A stretch of DNA of 64,000 nucleotides from Nematostella vectensis (Eukaryota > Cnidaria > Anthozoa > Actiniaria > Edwardsiidae): assembly GCF_932526225.1 (NCBI RefSeq), contig NC_064046.1, positions 3,658,001 to 3,722,000 of the forward strand. The letters run 5' to 3'. The notes under the pieces are model-generated. The model was not told where the DNA came from. It did no database searches and saw nothing but the letters and a program-made list of their open reading frames with translations. How positions within the stretch are numbered: position 1 is the stretch's first letter; every line of letters starts with the position of its first letter. Position numbers and translations under genes: made by a program. Positions 35,075 through 46,439 of this stretch are shown one piece after another.

Positions 35075-36421
35075 GTGATCGCTTTTTAATGTGAACTATT
35101 ACTTACTAAAAAAAATTAAATTTACTAGCTAAAACCAGACATATCCTTACATAAATCTTGGCGCGAATGAATGTTAGTAGATCTCCTCTAGTTGACTTTA
35201 TCCTTAAGTCACAAAAATTGAGGCAAAAAGAAATAATCAACGCATGACAAGACCTTTTTCCTTGCTCCGTGCTTGTATTTAGCCGCCATTACGGGGCCGA
35301 GTGAGGCCTGGGAGTTGCGCGGCTGATTGACTGGCTGGCGAGTGACACCACAGGGTACCCGCGCAATGACCACAAAACCAAGTCGCATAGTTATACCATA
35401 CTTCTATACCTATGGAGCTCCGCGCGCGGCTCCGCTATGACGGAGAAATGAAAGATCTTAGCGAAGCGCTGGCGCGATATCATCCCATTTATATGTTTTC
35501 AAAATTTATATCTGAGCTAAGATTCATCATTAATCTATCATAACTATATTGTTGATGCTTTGAATCAGAATATGTACCTACACAGAGAGGACAAAAATAC
35601 TATGAGCTTTCTCCTCTCAATGCAATATAACGTTGTAGTCTTAATTCAAAAGAAAGTTTTTTTTATAATTTTTTTCACAATAGAAATTTACGGTTTTTGA
35701 TTTTAGTTCTTTCAGTAACACGCAATAAGCAACTTTTCGGCATTAAAACAGCGAAACTACTTTGAACGGCTGTATTTTCTTCGTGGAAATGAGAGAAATA
35801 GGAAAACCTGTAAATATGAAGATAATCGTCGTTCTGGATAGAAGTCCACTTATCCAAACACGTGAAACACACTCGAATTTAGAGTAGAACATCAGCAAAT
35901 CAGCATCTAGAGTCTAGCACAAAGGGGGTGAAGACAGGAAGTCACTCTTGTTTGAATACAACTCTTTGGAATTCATGTTTTAGATAATTCATTACTTATA
36001 TAGTACAAATTTTATTATGTATATGAGCTCATGTTGTAAGTCAATGATCAAATTTTTCAAGAAATTACAAACCGCAACCTCAAACAAACCCTTAAAAAAA
36101 AGAAATCTGTCGGATGACAGCAAACGCTTAAAAGATCCAAACAGTATTGCTTGTTTGGTTTTCCAGGGCGAGAGCATTTTTTACGAGGTCAACCCTCGGT
36201 AGTATGGGGAACCACTTTCTGTGTCTATTCGACGATAAAAAAAAAATAAATTTATTGATCAGTAATGCGTTTTCGTCCTCGTGAGAACCAACCTGAAAAA
36301 ACGTAATAATGGTTATTCAAGGTCATGAATGAGGTCAAGCGGTAATAAAAGAAATGTTAGATAAAATTTTTTTCTGGTCCCTGATTCCTTATATATTTTT
36401 TCCATCAAGGGAGAAGAGACA
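35075..36421. other. Intergenic upstream of the compact paralogue
   Basis: No gene recognised. An acceptor-like ttttttccatcaag lies about 15 bp before the ATG of the next gene, suggesting a 5' UTR exon somewhere in this stretch. Confidence 0.45.
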
Positions 36422-37615
36422 ATGAAGCTACTCATACTGGTGCTTGCATTGTTATGCGTTGGGATCGTCAAATCGGGTAAGCACCACGACTCGACACTTT
36501 TTTAAGCCTTTCCGGAAAAGTACCGAGTCTCTGCCGAGTAGAATCGAAGCTCCATACACCATACACAGCACCGAGCCAGTACCGAATAGAATCAAGGGTC
36601 TTCTGAACAGCAACGAGCCTTAACCGAATAAAATCGACCCTCTCCCGAAAAGGATTTTATCCTCTATTGGAAATTAAGATATACAGGATATCCCCATACC
36701 CAAGAAAAGTCCCATGTCACTGCAATTTCGCTATTTTAGCTATCAAGCCTCCACCGTTTGGTTGCCGGCCGCGTGACCCGTTCCCGTACAAGCTGGGTTG
36801 TTACCGCGGGTATGTTGGGAAGCAGAGGTATTTGCTGAACAAGCTACTGTTCACTGACCGAGATCCGTCTAGCCGTGTCTTCTCCGGACAGACAATAAAC
36901 TGGAGGAACTGGAAGACGTACGTCAATGGGTAAGTCCCATTTGTGCTTGCTTGCCTGCTTGCGTATTTTCTATTTGTCTTTTTGCCTGTTTGCCTATTTG
37001 CCTAGGTCATTGCTTGCCTATTCGTTTATTTTATTGTGCACTTGCTTTCTTGCTTGTCCGCTTCCTTGTTTGTTTGCCTGCTCGCCTATTTTCTTTTGCT
37101 TACTTATTTCATTGTTCCTTGTTTGTTTGCCTTTGTTTTGCTTTGTTTTGCTTTGCTTGCCTATTTCCTATGTGCTTTTTCATTGTTCTTTGTTTAATTG
37201 GCTGCTCGCCTATTTCCTATTTGCTTACTTATTTCATTGTTCCTTGTTTGTTTGCCTGCTCGCTTATTTCCTAATTGCTTACTTATTTCATTGTCGTTGT
37301 TTATGCCTGCTTACAACAACAAACAATAATCCATATAATCTTGTTTACAGATTAGCGTGTCGATGTGCAAAAGCGGCATACAATAAAGGTTACACCATGT
37401 TTGGCTTACAGTTCTACGGCGAGTGCTGGAGCGGCCCTGTCGACATTCAGATCAGCAGATCGAACCTTAATTTTGCCTATAAGGCTAAGCCTGCTAAGTG
37501 CGTCCAAAACTACCACCAGAAATGCCAGCGAGGTAACCCGTACTTCGCATGTGTAGGAGGCGCAGGAGCTAACTATTTGTACGTTGCTTTACCCGCTGGA
37601 CGCATCGAGGTGTGA
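36422..37615 (+). CDS. Compact secreted paralogue lacking CBM14 domains, three exons
   Basis: Exons are 36422-36476, 36740-36929 and 37351-37615 (510 nt, 169 aa). Exon 1 is a signal peptide (MKLLILVLALLCVGIVKS) ending in phase 1, exactly as in the larger genes. Exons 2 and 3 correspond to their exons 5 and 6: PPFGCRPRDP, NKLLFTDRDPSS, INWRNW, LACRCAKAAYNKGY, FGLQFYGECWSGP. The chitin-binding exons are absent. The last exon differs most, with an insertion after GECWSGP and a C-terminus ending GRIEV. AATAAA at 37691 follows the stop. This shows the C-terminal module works as a stand-alone secreted domain. Its ligand is unknown. Confidence 0.87.
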
Positions 37616-38060
37616 TATGTCGGACAGAGAGAATGTAATGCATATGTAAAGTAGACATTCATTCCAAAAGTCTGTTTATGCATTTAAAATAATAAAAAGT
37701 CATTACTCATTTCATTATTACCGCTTTTGAATTGAGCGCCAAGCGTGAGCGCAGTCTTTTTTTCGCTCCTGTCGTCGTCGCCGCCAGGTTGCTGTTGAGA
37801 AAGATTTCTTAACTTTTTTCGATTCCCAAAATGTCGCGAAATATCGACGCATTGTCTCTCGAGAATCTACAACATTGACGGGGCATAACTAGTTTTTATA
37901 AAATTTCATAAATCAAGTCCGTGCTCGTTAAAATGGTAAACGTCGAGTTTGCACCTTTAAATTAGTTAGTTTTTACCTAAGAGCTGCAGATAAAATAAAT
38001 AAGAGAGGAGATAAAACATTTTTTAAGCTTTGCGTTGGAATGATGCAGCTTGGGGCCAGT

Positions 38061-38607
38061 TAAACATTAGGAGCCCACATGGTATTACGTTAGGAGACAT
38101 TATTACATTAAGAGCTACTTGGTATTACGTTAGGAGCCAGTTATTACATTAAGAGCTACTTGGTATTACGTTAGGAGCCATTTTTACATTAAGAGCTACT
38201 TGGTATTACGTTAGGAGCCAGTTATTACATTAAGAGCCACATGGTATTACGTTAGGAGCCATTATTACATTAAGAGCTACTTGGTATTACGCTTAGAGCC
38301 AGTTATTACATTAACACCAACTTGGTATTACGTTAGGAGCCATTATTACATTAAGAGCTACTTGGTATTACGTTAGGAGCCATTATTACATTAAGAGCTA
38401 CTTGGTATTACGTTAGGAGCCATTATTACATTAAGAGCTACTTGGTATTACGTTAGGAGCCATTATTACATTAAGACCACTTGGTATTACGCTAAGAACA
38501 GTTATTACATTAAGACCCACTTGGTATTACGCTAAGATCCAGTTATTACATTATGACCACTTGGTATTACGCTAAGAGCCAGTTATTACATTAAGAGCCA
38601 CTTGGTA
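38061..38607. repeat. 40-bp minisatellite (about 13 units)
   Basis: The unit is cttggtattacgttaggagc followed by cattattacattaagagcta. The central units (38341-38470) repeat at exactly 40 bp with no change, and the outer ones are degenerate. It lies between the compact paralogue and the first SAM gene and has no coding frame. Confidence 0.92.
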
Positions 38608-38945
38608 TAAATGTCGCAACATTAAAAGCATGCTCATTTGAATTTAAAGCAATTAAAAGCATAAAGGATCCGTCCCAAGCTTGCACCGGAGTGTTTGAAT
38701 CACAATTATTATTGATATTTGGTAACATATAGAAATGTTATACACACAATACAATTTGGCCAGACACATGGATTCTCTCAAATGTCAGTTTCCTTCGTTG
38801 GTTGCCTAGTGACGTCGATGCCAATCAGATAGCACGTTTCTCGCAGTCTTTTTGGCTTTCTTTACAAAACTGTCAAGGTGGCCACGGTAGCGCGCTGTCG
38901 TGCTGTGACGCTGTATAGAATAGCGATATGAGAAAATCAGACATG

Positions 38946-40049
38946 TTATCCAGTCTTTGGTGTCCATCCTTTCTGTGAGAGCAACAATTTTTTTATTTCT
39001 AATCTACTTTTTATTCCAAAATCCTGTCTAAGAATGTCTTCATTCAAGACCAAAAACAGGCTTCCATCTACTTGTTTTTGTTTAAAAGCCTCTGCATATT
39101 TTCCCAGCTTAATATGTACCAAATGATTAGCGACGTCATTGACTGTCCATTCCTCCATTTGGCTCGGGTTTGGTGGCGTCGGAATACTTATATCGTTAAC
39201 CCGGTCCGCATTCGTCCCTGGTAACGACTTCACTTCGAAATAATTGTCACTGCCTTGTTCTTTAAAATCACAAGGTGAAGAAACGGTTGCTGTTAATGGT
39301 TTATGTATCCCTGGGTCCGTGGAATAACTGTTCATTTGTCTTGGCCCTTTGATAGGCTCGTCCAATTTAATAGGCTCGTCCATCTTGACATACCCTTTAC
39401 TATCTTTCCTGACTGTTGTTTGCCTGTTAAGACTCCCAGCCCCGATTTTCTCTGCATAGTTAGGTTGGAACCCTGCCAAATCGTTAATCTTGTCATGAAA
39501 CTTTGGCGTCAAGTATAGGTCTTCTTCCCTATTTTGCTCGGAAAGATCTGGGAGAGAAGAAGACTTATCAAAATCACTGTGCCTGTCTACATTATATCCT
39601 CTGCTATCCGACTTTACTGTTGCTTTTCTGCTAAGGGGACCACTATCAGTCTTATGTGCACCTTTTATTGGCATAGGCAAAGCCGAGTTTGTTGCTGTAG
39701 TCACTGTCTCAGAGGTTGCTATTCTAGAAGTAGCAGGAGTTGTTTTCTGTGGCTTTGCCTTGACTGGAGGAGGTTTCTTGTGTTCTCGAGACGGGATGCT
39801 ATCCTCTTGATGACCGTCAATCATTCGGGAAATGTCGACTTGCTTGATGCGACGATTTCCATCATCGATTCTTTCTTCCAATCTTGTTCTAAACCGCGTT
39901 CTCGGCTTGAACGTTGGCCTCATTTCGGCCTGTGAGACCTTATTTTGGCTGACGTCAATTGTTTTGACTGTCTGAGCTGTCTGTTTCTGCTCTTTTGAAA
40001 GCGAAGAGCCTCTGGGGGGTGGGGGAGGGGGAACATCATCTTCCTGCAT
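38946..40049 (-). CDS. SAM-domain adaptor-like protein A, single exon
   Basis: The frame opens at a true ATG (40049) and encodes 367 aa starting MQEDDVPPPPPPRGSSL. The N-terminus is a polyproline SH3-type motif. The middle is disordered, Lys/Ser rich, with a second P-P-V-K-A-K-P motif and two copies of a G-x-L-x-R-x-x-T-V-x-x-D-S-x-G-Y repeat. Two D-[KR]-[IV]-N-D motifs are present (HDKINDLAG, ADRVNDIS), each preceded by a tyrosine. Residues about 300-365 are a SAM domain (MEEWTVNDVANHL, IKLGKYAEAF, DGSLFLVLNED, then KGWTPKTG). Known GAREM adaptors end in a SAM of this kind. This copy has no CABIT domain. The likely role is a phosphotyrosine/SH3 scaffold, by inference. Confidence 0.82.
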   Translation of the reverse strand: MQEDDVPPPPPPRGSSLSKEQKQTAQTVKTIDVSQNKVSQAEMRPTFKPRTRFRTRLEERIDDGNRRIKQVDISRMIDGHQEDSIPSREHKKPPPVKAKPQKTTPATSRIATSETVTTATNSALPMPIKGAHKTDSGPLSRKATVKSDSRGYNVDRHSDFDKSSSLPDLSEQNREEDLYLTPKFHDKINDLAGFQPNYAEKIGAGSLNRQTTVRKDSKGYVKMDEPIKLDEPIKGPRQMNSYSTDPGIHKPLTATVSSPCDFKEQGSDNYFEVKSLPGTNADRVNDISIPTPPNPSQMEEWTVNDVANHLVHIKLGKYAEAFKQKQVDGSLFLVLNEDILRQDFGIKSRLEIKKLLLSQKGWTPKTG

Positions 40050-41850
40050 CGCGATTTCAAATCCCTCTACTTAAATATCTCGAGCAGTTCACGTTGATGC
40101 AGGCTGTTGCCATAACAGGCGTTGTCCACGACGTTGTTCAATCCTGCAGAGGTATTAGATGAGAGCTGCGTCACTATCTAGGCCTCCTCTAAGTATCAGG
40201 ATCAATACTTGAAACCTTCATTCGTGATGAAAGCCTCACATTTGTCAGAATCGAATCAAAAAGTCCTTTACACTTTGGTATGATTTGACAATTCGTGTAA
40301 AGTAGTAAACTTGAAGAGCATGTTCTAAAGCTTCAATGACATGCGAATACAACTAAGACAGGATGTTTATCAGACGTGTTAGTGTGCAGACAAAGCACAA
40401 TATAGTGGATGTACCAGAGTGGAACAAATTATAATGAACAAACCAGTTTCTTGCTAAAAAATTTGCTGTTTCCAAGGTGTTGGTTTAAAACTTGTGTAAA
40501 AATAGTTTGCATTTCGCAGTGTTAATATAAAAAAAATATAGCATCTTGGTTAGCATTAGCAGACAAGCTCTACACTACTGTAAAATATAGGTTAATAAGG
40601 TAAAATGTAGGTAAATAAGTAGCACAATGCCTTTTTACGTGACACAGGGAGACAACAACGTACGTACTGGAATGAGCTTTATATGCAGTTTTAAAAAATA
40701 CCTTGTTTAAAGTGACTAGGGGAAGTTAAAAAATACTTTGTCAATAGAGACGCTGACCTAGCCAAAAAACCATGGTATCTGACTACGCTTCTGTTAAAGT
40801 TGATTTCTTTGAGTTGGCCTTTTGATTGACTCTTTATTTGTAGATTCAAATTTCCCGTACAAGCCTGATCGTTATTGGCTCACGGAAAAGATCATATTCC
40901 CCTAAAAATAACCAGTCTGTTAAAGGCTAACTTCCTAATGGACATAATTCAGTTGGGCTTCTGCGATAGAAACTAACAAAATAAAGGAAACTTCGCAACA
41001 TAAAAAAATGGGTTTAAAACATATTTAGGTTAAAAAATAATCATTTTTTTTTATTAGATTATTAGATCTTATTCAGATCTGGGTGATAATGTTATCATCA
41101 AAGCGGCGATAAGTGTCTCTTCTGACGTAATAGGATCGAAACCATTAGGTCATACACTGCAATGATTGACGGGTCACGCAAAGGATCGTGAAAACGGAAG
41201 TTGATGTTGGGGTGCAATGACGAATATAATTCTGTCAATAATTTGATTATTTGTCAATTTCTACAAAGTGATCTCTTTCTATCTAAATTTACACATCACA
41301 TAGTCGTGAACTGACTTTTGATGTTTGATTGACTCAAATTGCGTTTTTCTACTACCAAAATAGATAGACACTACACTAACCAATAGACACTGATTTCGTA
41401 AAAAAGGAGATTTAATGTTTCAGGCTGGTATAAATATAAGTATTTCAAAAGTTACAACAGAAATACTTATTCTAGACGATGACAAGCTGTCAAATTCATC
41501 GATATCTCGCATCCGTGCTTTTAATGTGTCTCAGCGCAGCGTTGGTAATAGAGAGGGGGGGGGGACGTAAAGGGGGGGGGGTGCAAAAACCGCAAAACCG
41601 CACAGAAACCGCACAGAAAAACACCAAAAACTGTCAAATTAAGTCAATAACCGTAAACCGCGCAGTCTAGAGAAACGTCCTCCTCGTAATATTACGGTGT
41701 GACAGGATATTTTTTTTTCTAAGGGCCTTTACATTTTGTATGCATCCAGCAAATGCCCATGGTTTGAACGCACGCGGAGACAATCTCCCGTGCTCTCGCA
41801 CTGGAACTTTTATTTGTTTATTTTTTGCTCGTCATAATTTACCGCTAATC
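40050..41850. other. Intergenic, no gene recognised
   Basis: Only short, unsupported open frames. A purine/G-rich stretch lies at about 41552-41581. Confidence 0.45.
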
Positions 41851-41879
41851 CTGATGAAGGCAGCATTGCCGAAACGTCG
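41851..41879 (+). ncRNA. Hammerhead-ribozyme-like core motif
   Basis: The sequence contains ctgatga, then an a, a 4-bp stem ggca/tgcc with a gcat loop, then gaaacgtc. This matches the invariant hammerhead blocks CUGANGA and GAAA with a minimal helix III (A-C/G-U) and C at the cleavage site. Small hammerheads of this sort are known from Penelope-like and other retroelements. Weak points are one extra A next to helix II and no convincing helix I in the flanks, so activity is doubtful. Confidence 0.4.
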
Positions 41880-41894
41880 AAAAAAATTAACCCA

Positions 41895-42285
41895 GTGATT
41901 CAAGAAATTGTTTTAGATAAGCATAATTCAATCACTGCACAGGACTAAAAATACTACAGCAAAATACAGCATTGTCAAGGTTGAGAATGATCTTCTAGGC
42001 GGATTAAACCAATATTAATTAATATCAATCTGTTCGAGCTGTGCAATCAATATAATTTGTGCATTCTCTATTTAAAAAAAGAATGATTCAAGTGATTCAA
42101 GAAATTGTTTTATATAAGCATAATTCAATCACTGCACAGGTCTAAAAATACTACAGCAAAATACAGCATTGTCAAGGTTGAGAATGATCTTCTAGGCGGA
42201 TTAAACCAATATTAATTAATATCAATCTGTTCGAGCTGTGCAATCAATATAATTTGTGCATTCTCTATTTTAAAAAAAAGAACAT
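41895..42285. repeat. 197-bp tandem duplication next to the hammerhead-like motif
   Basis: The block gtgattcaagaaattgtttt at 41895 recurs at 42092, followed by the same cactgcacagg, agcattgtcaaggttgagaa and ctgttcgagctgtgcaatca stretches. The copies differ at only a few bases. Together with the preceding motif it may be the end of a decayed retroelement. Confidence 0.8.
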
Positions 42286-42669
42286 ATAACGAGACAATTG
42301 GGGCAAAACCAACCAATGACACGATTAATCAAGCCATTTGCAAACTAGATTACCAATAAAGCAATGCTTTATTAACAACGTAATCACTTAAATGAAAAAA
42401 AAAAATCGATCTCTAACGTGCTGCTACTCATGTTTCCCCGCAGGGATCAGACAATATCTTTAAAAGTAAATTGTAAAGCAAAGTGAAGAAGCTTGGGGAT
42501 TGTCTTAGTTGTGAGATTGTAACAGGATTTAGATACTAGTTAAATGACAGGCCCGCAGCCAGGATTTTGAGGGGGGCTGGTCGTTAACCCATTTAGATGG
42601 CCATTTCCTCTCTTGTTTTTGTCGTTTCAGCACTCCTTTGTGAGACCCAGCGTGAGGTATAGCTAAAGT

Positions 42670-43260
42670 TTATGGAACCTCTTCATAAATACAACTTTGA
42701 GCTTGCGAAGATCTCGTAACATCCCTGCGCCCAGGTCTTTTTAGTGCCTTGAATATATGTTTGTTAGATGAATAGGGTACGGAATAAGGGTTATAAGCGT
42801 CCGAAATATTTTGCTCTGCGAGACTTGTCATGTCCTCATATGCGTCACTCAAACGCTTATTTTTCTCATCCTCTTGTCTCGATGAATCAACGTTCTGCCA
42901 TCGCGTTTGTTTCTGGTTGACCTGGATGTTTGGCTGCGGTCGAGAGTTTGTGATAGTCAAGGGATGACAAACCGAGCTTTCTTTACCTTGAAGGGCCGCA
43001 ATTTCTGCGTCGTTGTTGTAATAAAGTTGGTTGGGATCACTCTGCTTCACTTGTGGTTGAAAAGCAACTTTATAGCTGACGTTAATACTACGAACTATAG
43101 CCTTAGTCATTGTGGATTCTGGTTCAGCTTCCTTAAATCGAATTGTGCCGGATCTGTTAGGTGCAGAATTTCCAACTAGTTGCTTAGGTGTAAGTATTTT
43201 TCCCCTAACAGCGCTGTCTTTCTTTTTAACAAATTCACAGCGACTTTCGGTGTCTTCCAT
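42670..43260 (-). CDS. SAM-less relative of the adaptor cluster, protein B
   Basis: The first true ATG (43260) gives 196 aa starting MEDTESRCEFVKKKD. The protein is hydrophilic and probably disordered. It has tyrosine motifs typical of the cluster (AYEDMTSL near the middle and IYEEVP at the very C-terminus), but neither polyproline at the N-terminus nor a SAM domain. The same strand and position between two SAM genes suggest a truncated or specialised member. I cannot exclude a further exon. Confidence 0.55.
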   Translation of the reverse strand: MEDTESRCEFVKKKDSAVRGKILTPKQLVGNSAPNRSGTIRFKEAEPESTMTKAIVRSINVSYKVAFQPQVKQSDPNQLYYNNDAEIAALQGKESSVCHPLTITNSRPQPNIQVNQKQTRWQNVDSSRQEDEKNKRLSDAYEDMTSLAEQNISDAYNPYSVPYSSNKHIFKALKRPGRRDVTRSSQAQSCIYEEVP

Positions 43261-44855
43261 TGTTTTGGTTACAATATAGACCTTGTAAAAGAAGTGTATT
43301 GTTTGCCAAAGATAAGTTGTGTATATGTTTAACAAGGCCTTGCAGCTGTGAACTGTTCGCTTCCTTAATTGAAAAGTGCAACAGTCAATGCAAATAATGA
43401 TACATTAAGAAAAAAAGTTTCTTTGTTATTCAAATTTTGTCTGATATTTTCTAGAAGTGCATTAGTTGTTATTAACATATAGTTCCATCTTACCACTCAT
43501 GCAAAGAAAATCATTATCCGTATTTGAGGTAGAAACGGACTTACACTGGATAGAGAAGAGCATGGCGCTAGATATGATCTTCTCGTTCTGTGTAAAAATG
43601 TAATCATTGATAAAATAACAAGGCACCACACCCTTTCATCCTCCTTATAAAATTCCTTGAGGGTTAAAAATATTAAATTTAACATGTTCTTATTAACAAA
43701 TTTATACAAAGGGTAGCCCCGTGCTTCATAACTTAAATGCTACACAAATTCAGCCTGACCAGGTGTTCTTACCGGGTTTCCTGTGTTCAGCCAAGTACCA
43801 GGCGTTCTTACCGGGTTCCCTGTGCCACAGGAAACACGACAAGAACGATTCGGACTAGGCTGACACAAATTGTTACTTAGAATTTATGCTTGTTATGATG
43901 CTTTATTTGATTTTTGTTTCTATTTATTATAATAGTTCTTGCCCTCGCTTATATGTGGTGGAATGCGAGTAGGACGGCGATACTGTGCGCTGTAAGCGAG
44001 AAAAAAATTAGCAAAAGTCTCAAAACAATAAAACCTTTAATAGACAAAGACCAACGGTGTGAAACTGATGACATGTCTCACCGCAGTGCCCCCGACTTCA
44101 CTTGGTGCATATCGGCATGAGAAACAATCACGCATCGCAAGTATGTTCGTCCTGTTCTTTGTCTACTGTTTATAATCGATTTAATTTACGTCTGTTTCAT
44201 ATAAAGAAAACCTACGTTTTTTCCAAACGCAGTCACTTCCATATAAGGAAACTTATGTATTCCTGATTTGGAAAAACTGCATTACTCTTGCCATTCTTTA
44301 AGTTGCCGAACGTAAACTTTATGACTTGTAATCAGAAGAGAAAAACAGTGACTGTAACCATCTTTAGTCAATGATGAAAGTCTCTGAAAAGGAACTAAGA
44401 CTCCTTTGTACCAGACCCCAAAAAGACAACGTTTACTTAATATGCAACAGTTTTCCAATATATCAATCGATAAAATTGGCATTTGATCGCTCTTTTCAGA
44501 AAAAGAAAAAAATATTCAGTAAAATAAGTGTTCCTTTGTTAGTTGATAATATGCATTTAATCAGCGTCCATTATGAACGAGCAGTTTTTGAATATAAATC
44601 AATTGATACAATTGGAATTTGATCGTTCTTTAACTACATCCAAGCATAAAAAGAAAATAACTGCTTATTTGTTAGTTGATAACATATGTCACTCTATAAA
44701 AATATGCTATTCGATATTCCTCATTATCAGGCAATATTGGTCTTTGAAACATGTTCCGACCGCCCTGTAAGCTAAAAATGTTTGCTTATCATTAGAGAAA
44801 CCGAATCTCGACCCTTTTGCTGTCTGTCAGACCAAGTTCAGACCAGCTATTCGAA
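43261..44855. other. Intergenic; contains second copy of a dispersed repeat
   Basis: 44203-44440 is the second copy of the repeat at 29584-29835 (gtaaactttatgacttgtaa, cagaagagaaaaacagtgac). Before it, at about 43757-43850, a short block (ccaggtgttcttaccgggtt ... ccaggcgttcttaccgggtt) is repeated twice and partly inverted. No gene is recognised. Confidence 0.55.
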
Positions 44856-46439
44856 TCAAAACAACTTGTTCACACATATATATTTTGGTATCCAGCCATC
44901 ATTAATTGCCTTTTTCAATTTCAAAATTGCAAGTTTGTTCTCTACTTTGAAAACGTCTTTCAAAAACGTCTCATCCATATCGGAGAGCAGCATCCCGTCT
45001 ATTTGGTTTTCTCTGAATACCTCCACGTACTTATCGAGTTTAATGGATCGCAAGAACTCGGAGACGTCATCAATACTCCAGTCTTTCATAGAAGGAGACA
45101 GTTTTCTTGTGAGACTGTGATTCGTATGGTCAGATGAAAGAGAGTATCTTTGTTCGCTCTTTCCATTTCCATTTCCATATCTATGGTCCATCATAAGGAA
45201 CTGTGACACATCGTTTATCTTGTCTGCTTTTACGCCAAATGGACGTACAACAGTCCCATACATTTTACCCTCGTATTCTCCTAGAGATAGACTTTCCACC
45301 AACATTGGATGGCCGCGTTTTTCAGAATCATAATACTGATGGCTTCTCGTTTCTCTTTTGTAATGTATAAATGATTCCAATTCCTTAGGTCTTTCACCGA
45401 TATAATTTAGCGAGCGGCGACGCATTACATGTAGATTTGGACTCGCTGCGCTACTCCCTACGGGCGCTTCACTAAGGCTGGCTGGTCTTTGCCCTCTAGG
45501 TGGCAATGGCGGTGCAAAATCTTTCTTTTTCTGGTCTGCTAGCTTGCTGTCCACGCAACGTTTGCTAGTATAACGACCTGACGACGAAAAGCTTTGCTGA
45601 TCGTTTATTTTATCAGCTCGCGCAGAAGGGCTACCTAGATGTTTCCCAGTCCCAGCTGCTTCTGTGGAACCTGTCATATTCATGGAAAGGTATTCTGTAC
45701 TTGTGTCGTCATCTAATAGACCTTCACCGACGTTCAAAGATCCAAAATGCTCTTGAACAACCCCTCCTGGTTTGTGTTGGAAAATATCTCTCATATTCTC
45801 ATACATGGATTCCTTTGAATGACTGCAACTTTGGATTTTGGATTTTAAGGTGTCGTCTAGACTTTCAAAAATACTGGCCATCGCCTGATACTCATCTTCA
45901 AGCAAAGTTTCGTCAGTGACACTGTCCTCAGAAGTCTGCCAATGCCTTGGGGGTAGTAGTCGTATGGCGGCGCTCTCACCCGGAAATACAGGCTGCATCG
46001 GCTCAAGAACTATTCCTTTACGTGTACCGCTGTTTTCAGCACTTGGGGACTCGGCTTTGGGGTAAAGCAGGTTCACCATACTGCTGTTTGTGTAGACTGG
46101 TATAGAATCCAGGGTCTTTGATCGCGGCTTTCGTAGCTTGGTTCTCTCTGGTAATTGTGGAGGTTTTAACGAAGAAGGTTTAATCGTATCCTCAATGGTG
46201 AAGGTTTTGAAACCTTGCTGAATTTCTATGTGGTCTAAAGTCTTTGAACGCTGTTTAAGCTTCGGACCTCGTTTAGGTAAAGGCGGAGGATGTTCTTCCG
46301 AAATTTCCTTCCATATTTCTTCATAAATCGCTTCATGTGTCTCAGGCTCTGGATTTGTTTTAATGCGATTCTTTGGATCTGCTCCTTCAGGTGGAGAATT
46401 TTCGGGTCGTTTCTTTGGACTGCTTTGCTTTGAATACAT
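44856..46439 (-). CDS. SAM-domain adaptor-like protein C, single exon
   Basis: A true ATG at 46439 opens a 527-aa frame starting MYSKQSSPKKRPENSP. The N-terminal part has a tyrosine motif (IYEEIW) and SH3-type motifs (PPPLPKRGPK, PPQLPERTK), each followed by a basic R-S-K-T-L-D box. Other tyrosine motifs are YENM and EYLSM. Two ADKIND motifs occur (ARADKINDQQ, VKADKINDVS). Residues about 450-520 are a SAM domain (MKDWSIDDVSEFL, IKLDKYVEVF, NQIDGMLL, DGWIPKY). Length and layout fit an intronless scaffold related to the SAM half of GAREM. It is divergent with protein D at 48285, and its 5' end is partly duplicated at 47217-47513. Confidence 0.84.
   Translation of the reverse strand: MYSKQSSPKKRPENSPPEGADPKNRIKTNPEPETHEAIYEEIWKEISEEHPPPLPKRGPKLKQRSKTLDHIEIQQGFKTFTIEDTIKPSSLKPPQLPERTKLRKPRSKTLDSIPVYTNSSMVNLLYPKAESPSAENSGTRKGIVLEPMQPVFPGESAAIRLLPPRHWQTSEDSVTDETLLEDEYQAMASIFESLDDTLKSKIQSCSHSKESMYENMRDIFQHKPGGVVQEHFGSLNVGEGLLDDDTSTEYLSMNMTGSTEAAGTGKHLGSPSARADKINDQQSFSSSGRYTSKRCVDSKLADQKKKDFAPPLPPRGQRPASLSEAPVGSSAASPNLHVMRRRSLNYIGERPKELESFIHYKRETRSHQYYDSEKRGHPMLVESLSLGEYEGKMYGTVVRPFGVKADKINDVSQFLMMDHRYGNGNGKSEQRYSLSSDHTNHSLTRKLSPSMKDWSIDDVSEFLRSIKLDKYVEVFRENQIDGMLLSDMDETFLKDVFKVENKLAILKLKKAINDGWIPKYICVNKLF

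Noticed and set aside
36926-37350. Long hydrophobic frame (C-L-F-A-C-L-P-I type) read through from exon 2 of the compact paralogue
   Set aside because: It is the T/C-rich intron 2, which carries a clear GTAAGT donor and TTTACAG acceptor.
38061-38607. 40-bp periodic repeats as a CRISPR-like array
   Set aside because: Whole 40-bp units are repeated, so there is no repeat/spacer distinction.
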